Positions 46,283 to 55,134 of a stretch of 64,000 nucleotides of DNA are shown here, piece by piece. The translations under genes were made by a program, and so were the position numbers. The DNA is taken from positions 23,821-87,820 of the forward strand of contig NZ_JACJOX010000027.1 of NCBI RefSeq assembly GCF_014695775.1, given 5' to 3'. This DNA comes from Leptolyngbya sp. FACHB-60 (GTDB lineage: Bacteria > Cyanobacteriota > Cyanobacteriia > Phormidesmidales > Phormidesmidaceae). Positions within the stretch are counted from its first letter, which is position 1. Each line of letters opens with the position of its first letter. The notes under the pieces are model-generated. The model worked only from the letters and a program-made list of their open reading frames with translations, searched no databases and had not been told where the DNA came from.

Positions 46283-46888
46283 TTAAGGGCAGGCAATGGG
46301 CGTTATGTTGTTGCCGCTGCCGTTGGTGCCAGTACGGGCAATCCAGCCCGTACTGCCGTTATAGATAGTCACCTGCATCCAGCGACGACCGTCAGTAGTA
46401 GTTTGCTGGTTGGGTGGGTTAGCGCTGGCGATCACGGTATCACCCGTGTTATAGCCAGCGACTACGCTAGAGCCAGCTGTGGGGCTCGACCTAACCACCA
46501 GTTCACGATCGGCCCGGAAGCAGGCTTTTGTGGGGGGCGGAGTGCTACCGCAGGTGGTCAAAACGCTGGCGTTAATCCAGCCTACGGGCTGTGCCGGAGA
46601 CAGGGTGCCGCTTCTCAGAAAAACCTGTGCTCGCCCTGGGGAGGTTGCCCCGGTTAGGCTCACCTGGGTGCCCGCCTGTAGAGTGCCAATGCGGTTTGCG
46701 ATCGGCCCTAGAGTGGAGTTGTCAAAAACTTCAGTGGCTCGGTTAAGCTGACGACAGCCTCGAATCAGGGCTGGATTTTCGGTTATGGCTCGGGTTTCCT
46801 GAGCGAGGGCCGGGGCTACGGACAGCGACCCCGCAGATAGTAGCGCGATCGCCCCGAAAGCACATTTCCGCAACACGTTTGATGGCAT
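46283..46888 (-). CDS. Secreted SH3-domain protein
   Basis: A 201-aa exported protein from ATG 46888. The signal peptide ends near APALAQET. Two bacterial SH3-like domains: about residues 30-110 (VSLTGATSPGRAQVFLRSGT) and 118-195 (ELVVRSSPTAGSSVVAGYNT, RRWMQVTIYNGSTGWIARTG). Cys in GCRQL, TTCGST, KACFRA and IACP are spaced for two disulfides. Such proteins bind peptidoglycan or cell-surface targets. The open frame reaching 46957 has no signal-peptide character before 46888. Confidence 0.85.
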   Translation of the reverse strand: MPSNVLRKCAFGAIALLSAGSLSVAPALAQETRAITENPALIRGCRQLNRATEVFDNSTLGPIANRIGTLQAGTQVSLTGATSPGRAQVFLRSGTLSPAQPVGWINASVLTTCGSTPPPTKACFRADRELVVRSSPTAGSSVVAGYNTGDTVIASANPPNQQTTTDGRRWMQVTIYNGSTGWIARTGTNGSGNNITPIACP

Positions 46889-47166
46889 AGACAGTCCTGA
46901 TCCCTTTATATAGCTTTTTAAGGTCGAATTCCAGGGTTCACCCGGCCATCCTATCACCCGTAAAATTGATCCTCGCAGCGGCTTTCACGAAGCTTATCGA
47001 AGGGGTTACAGACGCTTTCTATGGCCCTGGCTTGAGAAAATCTTGGACAGACCCAACCGACTGACAAGTTATAGGTGGGCAGTACGGGTTAAGCCCACCG
47101 CGATCGCACTGGTGCACCCAGGCCAGTCATTAACTAGGGCGCGGTAACGCCGACAGACGTGGGAGA

Positions 47167-48246
47167 ATGAACACCCTGTGCGCAAAGAGTAACAACGGTA
47201 TGACGGCGGCAATGCCCTATTCTTCTGAGGTAATTGAGTCAGCGATGCAGGCAGGGGAGCTGACCTTTGCCCTCCCCGACCCCACCGACGAAAAAATCTC
47301 TGACTACGAGTTTAACCAGCAGATGGAGGCGGCCTGGCAGGTCTGCGATCGCTTCGACCTGCAGACCGACATTTGGCGGGGAAGAATTTTGCGGACAGTG
47401 CGCGATCGCGAAAAGAAGGGCGGCGACGGGCGCGGCACCGGCTTTCTCAACTGGCTCAAAGATCGCGAAATTACCAAAAGCCACGCCTACAATCTGATCG
47501 AACTCGCTGAAAGCGCCGACCAGCTGCTCGACGCGGGCATGCTCACCCCCAAAGAGGTCAACCAGTTCAGCAAACGCGCCTTTGTTGAAACCGCCAAATC
47601 GGCCCCCGAAGTGCAGCAGCTAGTTAGCGACTCCGCCCGCAAAGGCGACCACATCACCCGCCGCGAAGTGCGCCAGGTCGCCAACGAGTGGGCCGCTATG
47701 ACCTCTGATCTCATCCCTGAATCGCTGCGGGAAAAAGCCGCCAACAACACCATCCCCACCCGCTATATCGCGCCGTTGGTCAAGGAGATGGAGAAGCTAC
47801 CCGCCGTTCACCAGAGCAACCTCAAAACCGAGGTAGAGCTGAATCCTGATTTGGACACCCTGAAGCAGGTCACCGCCGAGGCTCGCTACCTGTCAAAGTA
47901 CCTAGCCTCGGCCAACCAAGTGCAGCTGCTCGACGCCAGCGGCATTGACCTAGAACTCGCCCTCGAAGAAGCCCTGCGGGTGGGCTGCCTAAATTCTGCC
48001 GCCGACATGGTGGCCCAGGCCGCCCAGATCGAGCAAACCGCCGTCAAACTCTACACCGCCTGGAAGCGCATCAACCAATTGGCAGAACGGGTGTTTGTCG
48101 ACAGCGGCGAAAGCACCCCCAACCTGCGCGCCCTGCTCACCGCCCTCGGCCCCGTCACCAGCGAAACCATTCAGGTGCGTCTGGGCGAAATCGACAGTGT
48201 CACCTCCCAAACCATCCGCTGGCAACTGATGGTAGAAGAGGATTAG
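47167..48246 (+). CDS. Conserved-looking helical protein of unknown function (359 aa)
   Basis: Not recognised. A soluble, mostly helical protein with a block of conserved-looking character: WQVCDRFDLQTDIWRGRILR, GTGFLNWLKDREITKSHAYN and MLTPKEVNQFSKRAFVETAK. HITRREVRQVANEWAAM resembles a helix-turn-helix, and the pattern recalls ParB- or plasmid-control-like proteins without a clear match. The C-terminal third is Leu/Ala/Thr helical. Starts at ATG 47167, with ATGs at 47200 and 47212 as alternatives; no strong ribosome site decides. Stand-alone gene in a spacer with no mobile elements. No catalytic motif seen. Confidence 0.65.
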   Translation: MNTLCAKSNNGMTAAMPYSSEVIESAMQAGELTFALPDPTDEKISDYEFNQQMEAAWQVCDRFDLQTDIWRGRILRTVRDREKKGGDGRGTGFLNWLKDREITKSHAYNLIELAESADQLLDAGMLTPKEVNQFSKRAFVETAKSAPEVQQLVSDSARKGDHITRREVRQVANEWAAMTSDLIPESLREKAANNTIPTRYIAPLVKEMEKLPAVHQSNLKTEVELNPDLDTLKQVTAEARYLSKYLASANQVQLLDASGIDLELALEEALRVGCLNSAADMVAQAAQIEQTAVKLYTAWKRINQLAERVFVDSGESTPNLRALLTALGPVTSETIQVRLGEIDSVTSQTIRWQLMVEED

Positions 48247-48430
48247 GGCAGTCATTGGCTCAATCAGGCTTGAGCTTCAATTCAGAAACTCATCTGGGAT
48301 GACAAATCTATCCATGAGTATCCCTCTCTACGAGTTTGCGTTTGCCCTGAACCAGCCCTGGTCATGCCCAAGAGAACGGGCACGTCGCGCTAGGGTGTAG
48401 CCAGGACTGATTAGTTTGAAACTGTTGCCG

Positions 48431-49009
48431 ATGCCTTTTGCCAAACGTTTTATCCACATTCGTCAAGCCGTTGGTTTTGTCGCTGTGGCCCTAGCGCTGG
48501 TCGGTTGCGAGCCTACCGATTTAGAACAACTGCTCGAACGCATTCCTCCAGTTACTCGAATTGGCCGAGAGCCGCCCGCGGAGCCGGACGCGGCAGGTGC
48601 TCAGTCATCGGCTACCGCCGAGATGGAAACCCTGGTCTATGAGCGCATCAATGAGATTCGACAGCAGGAAGGTCTCAACCCTCTACAGCCCAACGGGCCA
48701 TTGGCCCAGGTGGCGCGTCAGTACAGCCAGCGGATGGCTACCGAAAACTTTTTTGGCCACGTTAGCCCCACAGGGGACGCCCCAGCCCAGCGGGTATCAG
48801 ACGCAAACATTCTCTACGCAATGGTGGGCGAAAATTTGTTTACCAGCACCAATGCTCCCGACCCAGCCCCTCTAGCCGTGCAGGGCTGGATGGATAGCCC
48901 TGGGCACCGAGAAAATATCCTGCGATCGGGCTTTACTGAAACGGGGGTAGGCGTCTGGCAAAGGGGCAGCACCTATTATTTCACTCAGTTATTTATGCGC
49001 CCCTTGTGA
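48431..49009 (+). CDS. CAP-domain lipoprotein
   Basis: A 192-aa lipoprotein from ATG 48431 (TTG 48416 is an alternative): the hydrophobic VGFVAVALALVGC ends in the lipobox VG-Cys. A linker of 45 residues leads into a CAP/SCP (SCP/Tpx-1) domain: METLVYERINEIRQQEGLNP, HVSPTGDAPAQRVS, GENLFTSTN, and WMDSPGHRENILRSGFTETGV. The conserved His-Glu pair is present in FGHVSP and VGENL, and in SPGHREN. Outer-membrane or periplasmic; partner unknown. Confidence 0.85.
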   Translation: MPFAKRFIHIRQAVGFVAVALALVGCEPTDLEQLLERIPPVTRIGREPPAEPDAAGAQSSATAEMETLVYERINEIRQQEGLNPLQPNGPLAQVARQYSQRMATENFFGHVSPTGDAPAQRVSDANILYAMVGENLFTSTNAPDPAPLAVQGWMDSPGHRENILRSGFTETGVGVWQRGSTYYFTQLFMRPL

Positions 49010-49027
49010 GTAAGCCGGAGAGCGACC

Positions 49028-49996
49028 CTAGTGGTTCCCTTGCGATTCGACTAGAGCCATCAGCATGACCTCCCACACTAAGCGAGGCTGCACGAAGCGG
49101 CGCAGGTAGCCTTTGGCGGCTTCAAGTTTGGGCAGCCACTGGAGGCTTTCTGCCGGGTAGCTTTGCCAGTACCAGTTGAGCAGGTAATCGAGCAACCAGA
49201 GCTGCGATTCGGTATCGAGGGTTTTGGCTACCTGGCGACCCTGTTCTAAAGCTGCGCGCAGGCTGCGGGGGGGCTGGTGTAGGGCGGTGAGCAAGTCAGC
49301 GGGGATAGTTTGGAGCTGCTGGTAGGCGGCGATCGCCCCCCCTGGGCTCCCCTGAGCCATCGCCAAAATCTGCGGCTGCTCTAGCACCTCTGGCCGTCCC
49401 GCCCGTTGAAGCACCGTTGCCATATCTGCTGTGTTCAGCCGCTGAAAGGCAATTGTCTGACAGCGCGACACCAAAGTAGGTAACAGCGATTGTGGGCCAG
49501 GAGCCAGCAAGATAATCGTCGCCTGCCCCGGTTCTTCCAAAGTTTTCAGCAGGCCGTTGGCGGCACCCTCCGCCATGGTTTCAGCCGCTTCGATCACGAC
49601 CACGGCGCGGGGTGCTTCTAGGGGCGGACGGCTCAAGAATTGGGCAATCTGCCGCACCTGCTCTAGACGGGTTTGGGGCGGGCTTTTGCGGGCGAGCCCT
49701 TCCTCAGCCGCCTGGGAAGCTGTGATGAGCTTGCCCTGGTGTAAATAGGTTGGTTCAACCCACAGCAGGTCGGGGTGGTTGCGCTGAGCAATGCGTCGCC
49801 CCAGAGCGGCTGGCGGTGCTCCAGACTGTGGGGTAAACAAAATTTCGGCAAAGTGCTCAGCCGCTAGCCGACGACCGATCCCGTGGGGGCCAGCAAACAG
49901 GTAGGCGGGAGCCACCCGCCGCTGCTCCACCGCGCGGCGGAGCAGGGCAACGGCGGTATCTTGGCCCACTAGGCCGTCAAACTGGGGGCGTACCAC
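49028..49996 (-). CDS. holB: DNA polymerase III delta-prime subunit
   Basis: Clamp-loader ATPase subunit, 322 aa. P-loop region PAYLFAGPHGIGRRLAAEH, no canonical GKT (as in delta-prime), Walker B-like VVVIEAAETMAEGAANGLLK, and SRC motif VSRCQTIAFQ. GTG start 49996 gives MVRPQFDGLVGQDTAVALL. It overlaps the end of tmk by 28 bases; tmk-holB pairing is known in many bacteria. Translational coupling likely. Confidence 0.92.
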   Translation of the reverse strand: MVRPQFDGLVGQDTAVALLRRAVEQRRVAPAYLFAGPHGIGRRLAAEHFAEILFTPQSGAPPAALGRRIAQRNHPDLLWVEPTYLHQGKLITASQAAEEGLARKSPPQTRLEQVRQIAQFLSRPPLEAPRAVVVIEAAETMAEGAANGLLKTLEEPGQATIILLAPGPQSLLPTLVSRCQTIAFQRLNTADMATVLQRAGRPEVLEQPQILAMAQGSPGGAIAAYQQLQTIPADLLTALHQPPRSLRAALEQGRQVAKTLDTESQLWLLDYLLNWYWQSYPAESLQWLPKLEAAKGYLRRFVQPRLVWEVMLMALVESQGNH

Positions 49997-50652
49997 TGCT
50001 GCAAATATCCTTCCACAACGGCAAAAATCTCGGCAGCGACGGTATCGACTGCACCCGTCGCATCAATAGCCACAATCCGGTCTGGATGCTGTGCCGCCAA
50101 GGCCTCAAAGCCCTCTTGCACCCGCTGGTGAAACCCCAGATCGGCCTGCTCCATGCGATCGGCGGCCCCACGCTGGCGGGTACGAGCCAGGCCAGTGGCG
50201 GCATCGAGCTTGAGCCACAGGGTAAGGTCGGGCACTAGGCCACTTGTAGCCACCTGGTTGAGCTGGTCAATCAGCTCTAGGTCAAGGCCGCGCCCGTAGC
50301 CCTGGTAGGCCACGGTGGAGTCAATGTAGCGATCGCACAACACCCAACAGCCCCTCGCCAAAGCGGGCTTAATCAACTCTTCGACATGCTGGGCGCGATC
50401 GGCGGCGTAGAGCAGCAGCTCAGCCCGACTGGCCATCGCTGCACCGCCGTGGTAGCCCAACAGTAGCTGGCGCAGGCCCAAGCCCAGCTCCGTGCCCCCC
50501 GGCTCGCGAGTGGCGAGGACTTGAGGAATCAGACCCTGTTGCTGGAGCTGCTGAAGGCGATCGCCCTGATCCAAAGCCGCGTGCAGCCGCTTTAGCTGGG
50601 TCGATTTGCCGCAGCCCTCTACCCCTTCGAACACCAGCAGCTTACCCGGCAT
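49969..50652 (-). CDS. tmk: Thymidylate kinase
   Basis: Phosphorylates dTMP to dTDP. About 227 aa from ATG 50652. P-loop FEGVEGCGKSTQLKRL, thymidine-binding DRYIDSTVAYQGYGRG, and LID region ARTRQRGAADRMEQA. Cyanobacteria often have this form. A TTG start 12 bases upstream is less likely. Overlaps holB by 28 bases and should be cotranslated. Confidence 0.93.
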   Translation of the reverse strand: MPGKLLVFEGVEGCGKSTQLKRLHAALDQGDRLQQLQQQGLIPQVLATREPGGTELGLGLRQLLLGYHGGAAMASRAELLLYAADRAQHVEELIKPALARGCWVLCDRYIDSTVAYQGYGRGLDLELIDQLNQVATSGLVPDLTLWLKLDAATGLARTRQRGAADRMEQADLGFHQRVQEGFEALAAQHPDRIVAIDATGAVDTVAAEIFAVVEGYLQQWYAPSLTA

Positions 50653-50865
50653 AGTTCGTTCCAATATCGCCTCTCAAGCTTACAGACAAGGGGGCCACCC
50701 GCCCTAGGGGCAGACCGACCACCAGCGAGCTATGGTATAGACTAAGATACAAACCGGACTAGTGCATACTAAGGTCAAGGGTGCAGCTCAGCGTGGGCTT
50801 GTAAAAACATGCCTGCCACGACCATGCACTAACTTGTAGTTTTGATGGTCTCAGCGAGGACGCCT

Positions 50866-51183
50866 ATGGCCCGGTACACCAACACACTTCCTATCTCAGC
50901 AACCACCGCTCGGCTGCGCGATGCCATTGTTAGCTCGCTACAAGCCTTTGGTCTCAATATGGTTTACGAAACCAGCGACTATCTGATGGCCAAAGAACAG
51001 CCAGGACAGGTTTCCCTGGCTCAGCTCACCACTATTGAGGTGCTGATCAGCCCACCTACCGTAGCTGCCGACGCGGCTTCGGTGAACCTGGTTGTCAGCA
51101 ACCAAGAACTACCCCTCCGCCACAATAATCATTGCGAGCAGGTGTTCAGCGCCATCAACCAAGCCATTGTTGCCTTAGTCTAA
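50866..51183 (+). CDS. Conserved small cyanobacterial protein (105 aa)
   Basis: MARYTNTLPISATTARLRDA then IVSSLQAFGLNMVYETSDYL: a small alpha-beta protein without signal peptide, with a C-terminal helix SAINQAIVALV. GAGGA lies six bases before ATG 50866; an open frame reaches 50842 but is shorter on evidence. No family name can be given with certainty. The stop codon TAA forms the loop of an 18-bp hairpin. Convergent to the FHA gene. Confidence 0.75.
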   Translation: MARYTNTLPISATTARLRDAIVSSLQAFGLNMVYETSDYLMAKEQPGQVSLAQLTTIEVLISPPTVAADAASVNLVVSNQELPLRHNNHCEQVFSAINQAIVALV

Positions 51184-51201
51184 GACTAAGGCAACAATGG
51201 C
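51163..51201. terminator. Hairpin with stop codon in its loop
   Basis: Bases 51163-51180 are the reverse complement of 51184-51201. The three-base loop is TAA, the stop codon of the 50866 gene. No T-run follows, so this may be a bidirectional terminator for two convergent genes or an mRNA-end structure. Confidence 0.7.
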
Positions 51202-51214
51202 CTAGGGCGATGCG

Positions 51215-51670
51215 CTAGATCTCGGTGTCATCATCCAGACTATCCGACTCCTCGTCGCCCTCTTCAACCATATTCGGACTGATGAGGGTGATATCAAACT
51301 CGTCAGGGGGCAGAGTCGACTGGCTATCACGCTTGAGCTGGTAGTAGATGGCGCGAGCTTGGGGGCCAAACACAATCTCATCTTCGTTTTTGAGGTCGTG
51401 GGCCTGGAGCTTGCGACCGTTGATCAGCATGCCGTTGGCACTGGGCTTGCCCTTTAGGTTGCCGTCAACGATGCGGTAGTAAAACGTATCGTCGTCCTTC
51501 GGCAGCTGCACGAGGGTAGCGTGGTGCCGCGATACAAACTGCGACGACAGGCGAATATCGCACTTAGGATCTCGCCCAATGGAGTATACCGACCCATCCA
51601 AGACAATTTCTCGGCGGCCTTTACTATCTTCAACAATGAGAATATTACTGAGTTTGGTGTGGAGTGGCAT
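51215..51670 (-). CDS. FHA-domain protein
   Basis: A 151-aa protein with one forkhead-associated domain (residues about 20-100): VYSIGRDPKCDIRLSSQFVSRHH, and ANGMLINGRKL. It binds phosphothreonine peptides. The acidic C-terminal 40 residues (VEEGDEESDSLDDDTEI) are disordered and could be a phosphorylation target. Ser/Thr kinase partner is not in the window. ATG 51670. It lies downstream of the CNB-type gene on the same strand. Confidence 0.88.
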   Translation of the reverse strand: MPLHTKLSNILIVEDSKGRREIVLDGSVYSIGRDPKCDIRLSSQFVSRHHATLVQLPKDDDTFYYRIVDGNLKGKPSANGMLINGRKLQAHDLKNEDEIVFGPQARAIYYQLKRDSQSTLPPDEFDITLISPNMVEEGDEESDSLDDDTEI

Positions 51671-52047
51671 GCGCTGACACTAGCAAAAACGGAGCTCAGA
51701 ATCGGTTGAGAATGGAACGACGACCTTAATTACCAGGGAGATGTAGAGCATATCGCGTTTAACCCACCCCATCGCCGCGATCGCTCCTGTGAGCCAGTCT
51801 TAACCACCGCAGGTACAGCCCCAACTTAAGCTCACTTACGCCAGCTTGCCTTTAGCCAGGAGAGGCATAGCCATGGGGGTGCGCCCAACGGTTGCTCTAT
51901 ATTACCCCCTAGTTGCCTTGCCTGAATGGTAGCAAAATCTTTCTTAGGTGATAGATATGGGCCGCATCCATCAAAAATGCTTGACTCATCGCTCCAGCAC
52001 ATGGGGCTAAGCGGCAAACTCTTAGAGACTAGATGCTGGGAAAAGCC
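51671..52047. other. Spacer between FHA and CNB genes
   Basis: About 380 bases, with HIP1 near 51779. A 19-codon frame with AGGAG upstream begins at about 51872, but is too short to support. No clear promoter or hairpin. Confidence 0.4.
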
Positions 52048-52623
52048 CTAGTCGGCAGAGTCCACCTCAAGTTCTTCCCAGGGGCTAGAGTTGACGTCGC
52101 GCAGACGTTTGAGCATCCAGTCAAAGCGAATGTTGCCCATAGAGAGCATATCGCCCATCTCGTCGAGCCCCGCATCATTTGGATCAGCCACAGGACGCCA
52201 GTGTTCGCCCTGTAAATGTTTGACGGTGCTGCGCAGGCGGCTAGAGAGCAAAATGGCCAACGCTCGATAAAAGCGCGAGGCAAACCACATGTCTTGCTGT
52301 AGCTTGTGGCGCAACTGGCTACAGGAAATGGCCAACACAATGACGGGTTCGAGAGCCGTTACCGTCGCAGAAGGGGGCTGACCGTCAACAAACGACATTT
52401 CGCCGACCACCTCGCCGGTTGCCAGTTGGGCAATGGATTGGTCGCCCATAGCCGCCACTGAAACCTCCAAGCTACCGTTTAGAATGAGAAAAATATCGTC
52501 GCAGGCGGCACCCTCACGAATCAACACTTCTCCCGATTGCAGTTCTCGACGCTGACCAGCATCAATTAGCCAGTCAACGTCTTCATCCACTAAAACCCCA
52601 AGAATAAATACCACACGCTTCAT
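52048..52623 (-). CDS. Cyclic-nucleotide-binding-domain protein
   Basis: A 191-aa single-domain cNMP-binding (CAP-family) protein without HTH: ELQSGEVLIREGAACDDIFL and GEVVGEMSFVDGQPPSATVTA. At the position of the phosphate-binding Arg in CAP (GELGLFEEGQERSAW) this protein has Pro84 (QPPSATV), so nucleotide binding is doubtful. The C-terminal 80 residues are helical (MWFASRFYRALAILLSSRLR). It may work as a dimer or an adapter. ATG 52623. Confidence 0.82.
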   Translation of the reverse strand: MKRVVFILGVLVDEDVDWLIDAGQRRELQSGEVLIREGAACDDIFLILNGSLEVSVAAMGDQSIAQLATGEVVGEMSFVDGQPPSATVTALEPVIVLAISCSQLRHKLQQDMWFASRFYRALAILLSSRLRSTVKHLQGEHWRPVADPNDAGLDEMGDMLSMGNIRFDWMLKRLRDVNSSPWEELEVDSAD

Positions 52624-52895
52624 GGCTGCGGCCCTACCTCACAATAATCAAACCGCCTATGGAGGTGATAGCAGCACCCATTAGCCTGCGCCTCTAGAAC
52701 AGAGGGTTAGCCGAGGCCATTGCCGTATCGCTACCTGATGTCAACCCATGCCAGTTTTTAACATAACCTACGATTGGGTGTGAGGAACAGTTCCCTAGTA
52801 TCGGCGTTCTGCAATAGTTTTCAACACCAGCTGAAGGAGTGAGATCTCGGCCCTTGGGCTCCCCGGATGTCACCTATTCTCTACCCTAACTTCCT

Positions 52896-53729
52896 ATGAC
52901 CACTGTTATATCAGGGACGGCTACGGCAGCCTCCGATCGCACCGATGACGTGACTGTACGCGCCTATTTTTTGGGTCAAAGTGTTGATTTAGGTGCCCTA
53001 GCCAAACCTAGCGGCCCAGCACTGGTGCCGGCTTCGCCGCTGGTAGTACCGGTAGGGCAGAGCGGGCAGGGGGTGCTGTTTAGCTATGGTGCCGTGGTGC
53101 TGTTTGGCCTTTCAGCCACCGCGGAACAGGCTTTTATTAGCAGCCTTAGACCCCACATTGCCAATCCTATTGACCACCCCGAAACCGAAGCGGCCACCAT
53201 TCGCCTGGCCCCCAACAGCAGCGGCAAAGTGCAGGATGGACTGATTTTTTTGTCGTCCCTTGATGAGCTGCGCCTGCACCTGGTGGCTGATGTGATGGCC
53301 AAGAGCGTAGTGCTAGCCCACTACGAGATCGGCGCGGCGGCTGTGTTTGACCGCATTGAACCCTACGCTGTGGAGCTGCAACGCCAGCACCGTCCCAGCG
53401 TTCAAGGCGACCAGTTGCTCAAGCAGATTGGCCAAACGCTAATGATTCAGCACAAGATTGTGGGTCGAGTCGAAATCATCGATAAGCCCGAGCTGCTGTG
53501 GGAATATCCTGAGCTCGATTCCTTGTACCACCGCCTGGAAGACGAGTACGAAATTCGCGATCGCCACTCGGCCCTAGAGCGCAAGCTCGATCTGGTCAGT
53601 CGCACCACCGAAACAGTGCTCGACCTCCAGCGGCACCAAACCGGCCTGCGGCTGGAGTGGTACGTGGTGCTGCTAATTGTGGTAGAAGTGCTGCTCTCGC
53701 TCTATGACCTGTTTGTTCGCCCCCGCTGA
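52896..53729 (+). CDS. RMD1/DUF155-family membrane protein
   Basis: A 277-aa protein of the RMD1/Sif2 (DUF155) family. Visible: TVRAYFLGQSVDLG, GVLFSYGAVVLFGL, AKSVVLAHYEIGAA, LWEYPELDSLYHRLEDEYEIRDRHSALERKLDLV, and a C-terminal membrane helix LEWYVVLLIVVEVLLSLYDLFV. The eukaryotic relatives (Rmd1, Rmd8, RMND1) serve in meiotic or mitochondrial translation; the bacterial role is unknown. The next gene starts eight bases later. Confidence 0.85.
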   Translation: MTTVISGTATAASDRTDDVTVRAYFLGQSVDLGALAKPSGPALVPASPLVVPVGQSGQGVLFSYGAVVLFGLSATAEQAFISSLRPHIANPIDHPETEAATIRLAPNSSGKVQDGLIFLSSLDELRLHLVADVMAKSVVLAHYEIGAAAVFDRIEPYAVELQRQHRPSVQGDQLLKQIGQTLMIQHKIVGRVEIIDKPELLWEYPELDSLYHRLEDEYEIRDRHSALERKLDLVSRTTETVLDLQRHQTGLRLEWYVVLLIVVEVLLSLYDLFVRPR

Positions 53730-53737
53730 GGTACCCG

Positions 53738-54556
53738 ATGGGAAAGTCTATTGTTGTAAATCAAACCGAGTTTGAGCAAGCGGTGCTGCAACCGTCATTT
53801 GAGAAGCCGGTGCTAGTCGATTTTTTTGCCACCTGGTGTGGCCCCTGTCAGCTGCTCAAACCCATGCTCGAAAAGCTGGCCCAGGAGTATGACTTCACCC
53901 TGGCCAAGGTTGACATTGACGCCAACCCCGAGCTAGCCAAAACCTTTAGGGTCGAAGGGGTGCCCGATGTGCGCATTGTCAGCCAGGGGCAGGTGCAGGA
54001 GGGGTTTGTGGGGGTGCTGCCTGAGCCGCAGCTACGGGAGCTGTTGGCTGGCCTTGGTTTGCAATCTTCTTTGGAGCAAGATCTGGCGGCGTTTGAAGCT
54101 GCCCAGGCCAGCGGCGACACAACAGAAATTTATCCAGCTCTAGCCACGCTGCTGACCCGTTACCCCAACAACGGTCAGATTTTGCTCAAGGCGGCCCAAG
54201 TCTATCTGGTGCAGGGGGACGATGCCCTGGCCAGTCAGTATTTGGATTTGATTGACCCCAGCGATCGCGCCACTGCCGACCAAGCCGACGGCATTCGGAG
54301 CCTGCTGACCCTGCGCCAATCCTTAACCGACCTAGGCGGCTCTGAGCTGGATGTTGCCTATGGAACCGCTGGCCAAGCGGCGCTAAAGGGCAATTTTGCC
54401 ACTGCCCTGGAGGGCTTTTTGGGAGTGGTGGAGCGCGATCGCACCTACCGCAGTGACGCCGGTCGGAAGGCCATGCTCACCGTTTTCAAACTGCTGGGCG
54501 ACAGCGACCCGCTCACCCTCACCTACCGCAAGCGCCTGATGCAAGCCCTTTATTAA
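53738..54556 (+). CDS. Thioredoxin-TPR protein (YbbN/CnoX-like)
   Basis: A 272-aa protein: thioredoxin domain with W33-C34-G-P-C37 in FFATWCGPCQLLKPM, then TPR-like helices (ILLKAAQVYLVQGDDALASQYLD). E. coli CnoX protects against bleach stress and works with chaperones; its active site lacks a Cys. Here both Cys are kept, so it could catalyse thiol exchange. It starts eight bases after the RMD1-family gene, so the two are cotranscribed. The small membrane gene at 54694 may belong to the same unit. Confidence 0.87.
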   Translation: MGKSIVVNQTEFEQAVLQPSFEKPVLVDFFATWCGPCQLLKPMLEKLAQEYDFTLAKVDIDANPELAKTFRVEGVPDVRIVSQGQVQEGFVGVLPEPQLRELLAGLGLQSSLEQDLAAFEAAQASGDTTEIYPALATLLTRYPNNGQILLKAAQVYLVQGDDALASQYLDLIDPSDRATADQADGIRSLLTLRQSLTDLGGSELDVAYGTAGQAALKGNFATALEGFLGVVERDRTYRSDAGRKAMLTVFKLLGDSDPLTLTYRKRLMQALY

Positions 54557-54693
54557 ACCAACCCTTTACTTAGGAAATTTTGAAGAATATGAGGCCAAAA
54601 GCGTTTGGTTAAAGCCACGACAGTTATTGTAGAGACAGTTCCCTAAGCTGATTTTTTAGCATTTTGGCCAAGGCTACCTAATCGGTAAACCCT

Positions 54694-54912
54694 ATGTCTC
54701 TCCTGGCACGCTGGCTTCAGTTTTTGCGATTTCTCGAAGGGCTGTTGGAGTTCTTAGACTTTCTCACTACCCCTCTGGGTTTGGTAGCTAGCGTTGGGCT
54801 GGGGCTCTACAGCGTGCTGGTGTTTGTTGGCACCGAAGCTTCAGCTGCCGCCACCCTAGCCGGGTCAGTCGCCTTGGGCCTCAGCTGCCTAATCACCCGC
54901 CCCGACTTTTAA
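54694..54912 (+). CDS. Small membrane protein (72 aa)
   Basis: Two hydrophobic helices with a short linker: RWLQFLRFLEGLLEFLDFLT near the N-terminus and VASVGLGLYSVLVFVGTEAS in the middle, and a further Ala/Leu helix. No family recognised. Stand-alone ATG. It sits 138 bases after the thioredoxin-TPR gene. Confidence 0.6.
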   Translation: MSLLARWLQFLRFLEGLLEFLDFLTTPLGLVASVGLGLYSVLVFVGTEASAAATLAGSVALGLSCLITRPDF

Positions 54913-55059
54913 CCCCTGCTATTCTTCCCCTAGAAAAACTACTTGTTCGCGCAGCCTGTCTAAGAGCAAGCTATGCACTCTACCGTTCCCTCTTGCCGCT
55001 AGAGAGACTACGCCCACGACCCCGCTACTTCGCTAAAGTGCTGCCGCGCTGAGTTCTGC

Positions 55060-55134
55060 CAACGTTTTTCACCCAGGGCGTACCACCTCCCTCATCTTCC
55101 CCACCTCACCCATTCCCTCACCCTCTTCACCTCC
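55060..55134 (+). repeat. Pyrimidine-rich leader upstream of moeA
   Basis: A CT-rich low-complexity stretch with repeats of CTCACC and CACCTC up to the moeA ATG. Similar tracts precede other genes of this window (glsA, second GDT1 unit) and follow some. Confidence 0.6.

Noticed and set aside
51872..51931. 19-codon frame with AGGAG upstream in the FHA-CNB spacer
   Set aside because: Too short to support without conservation data.
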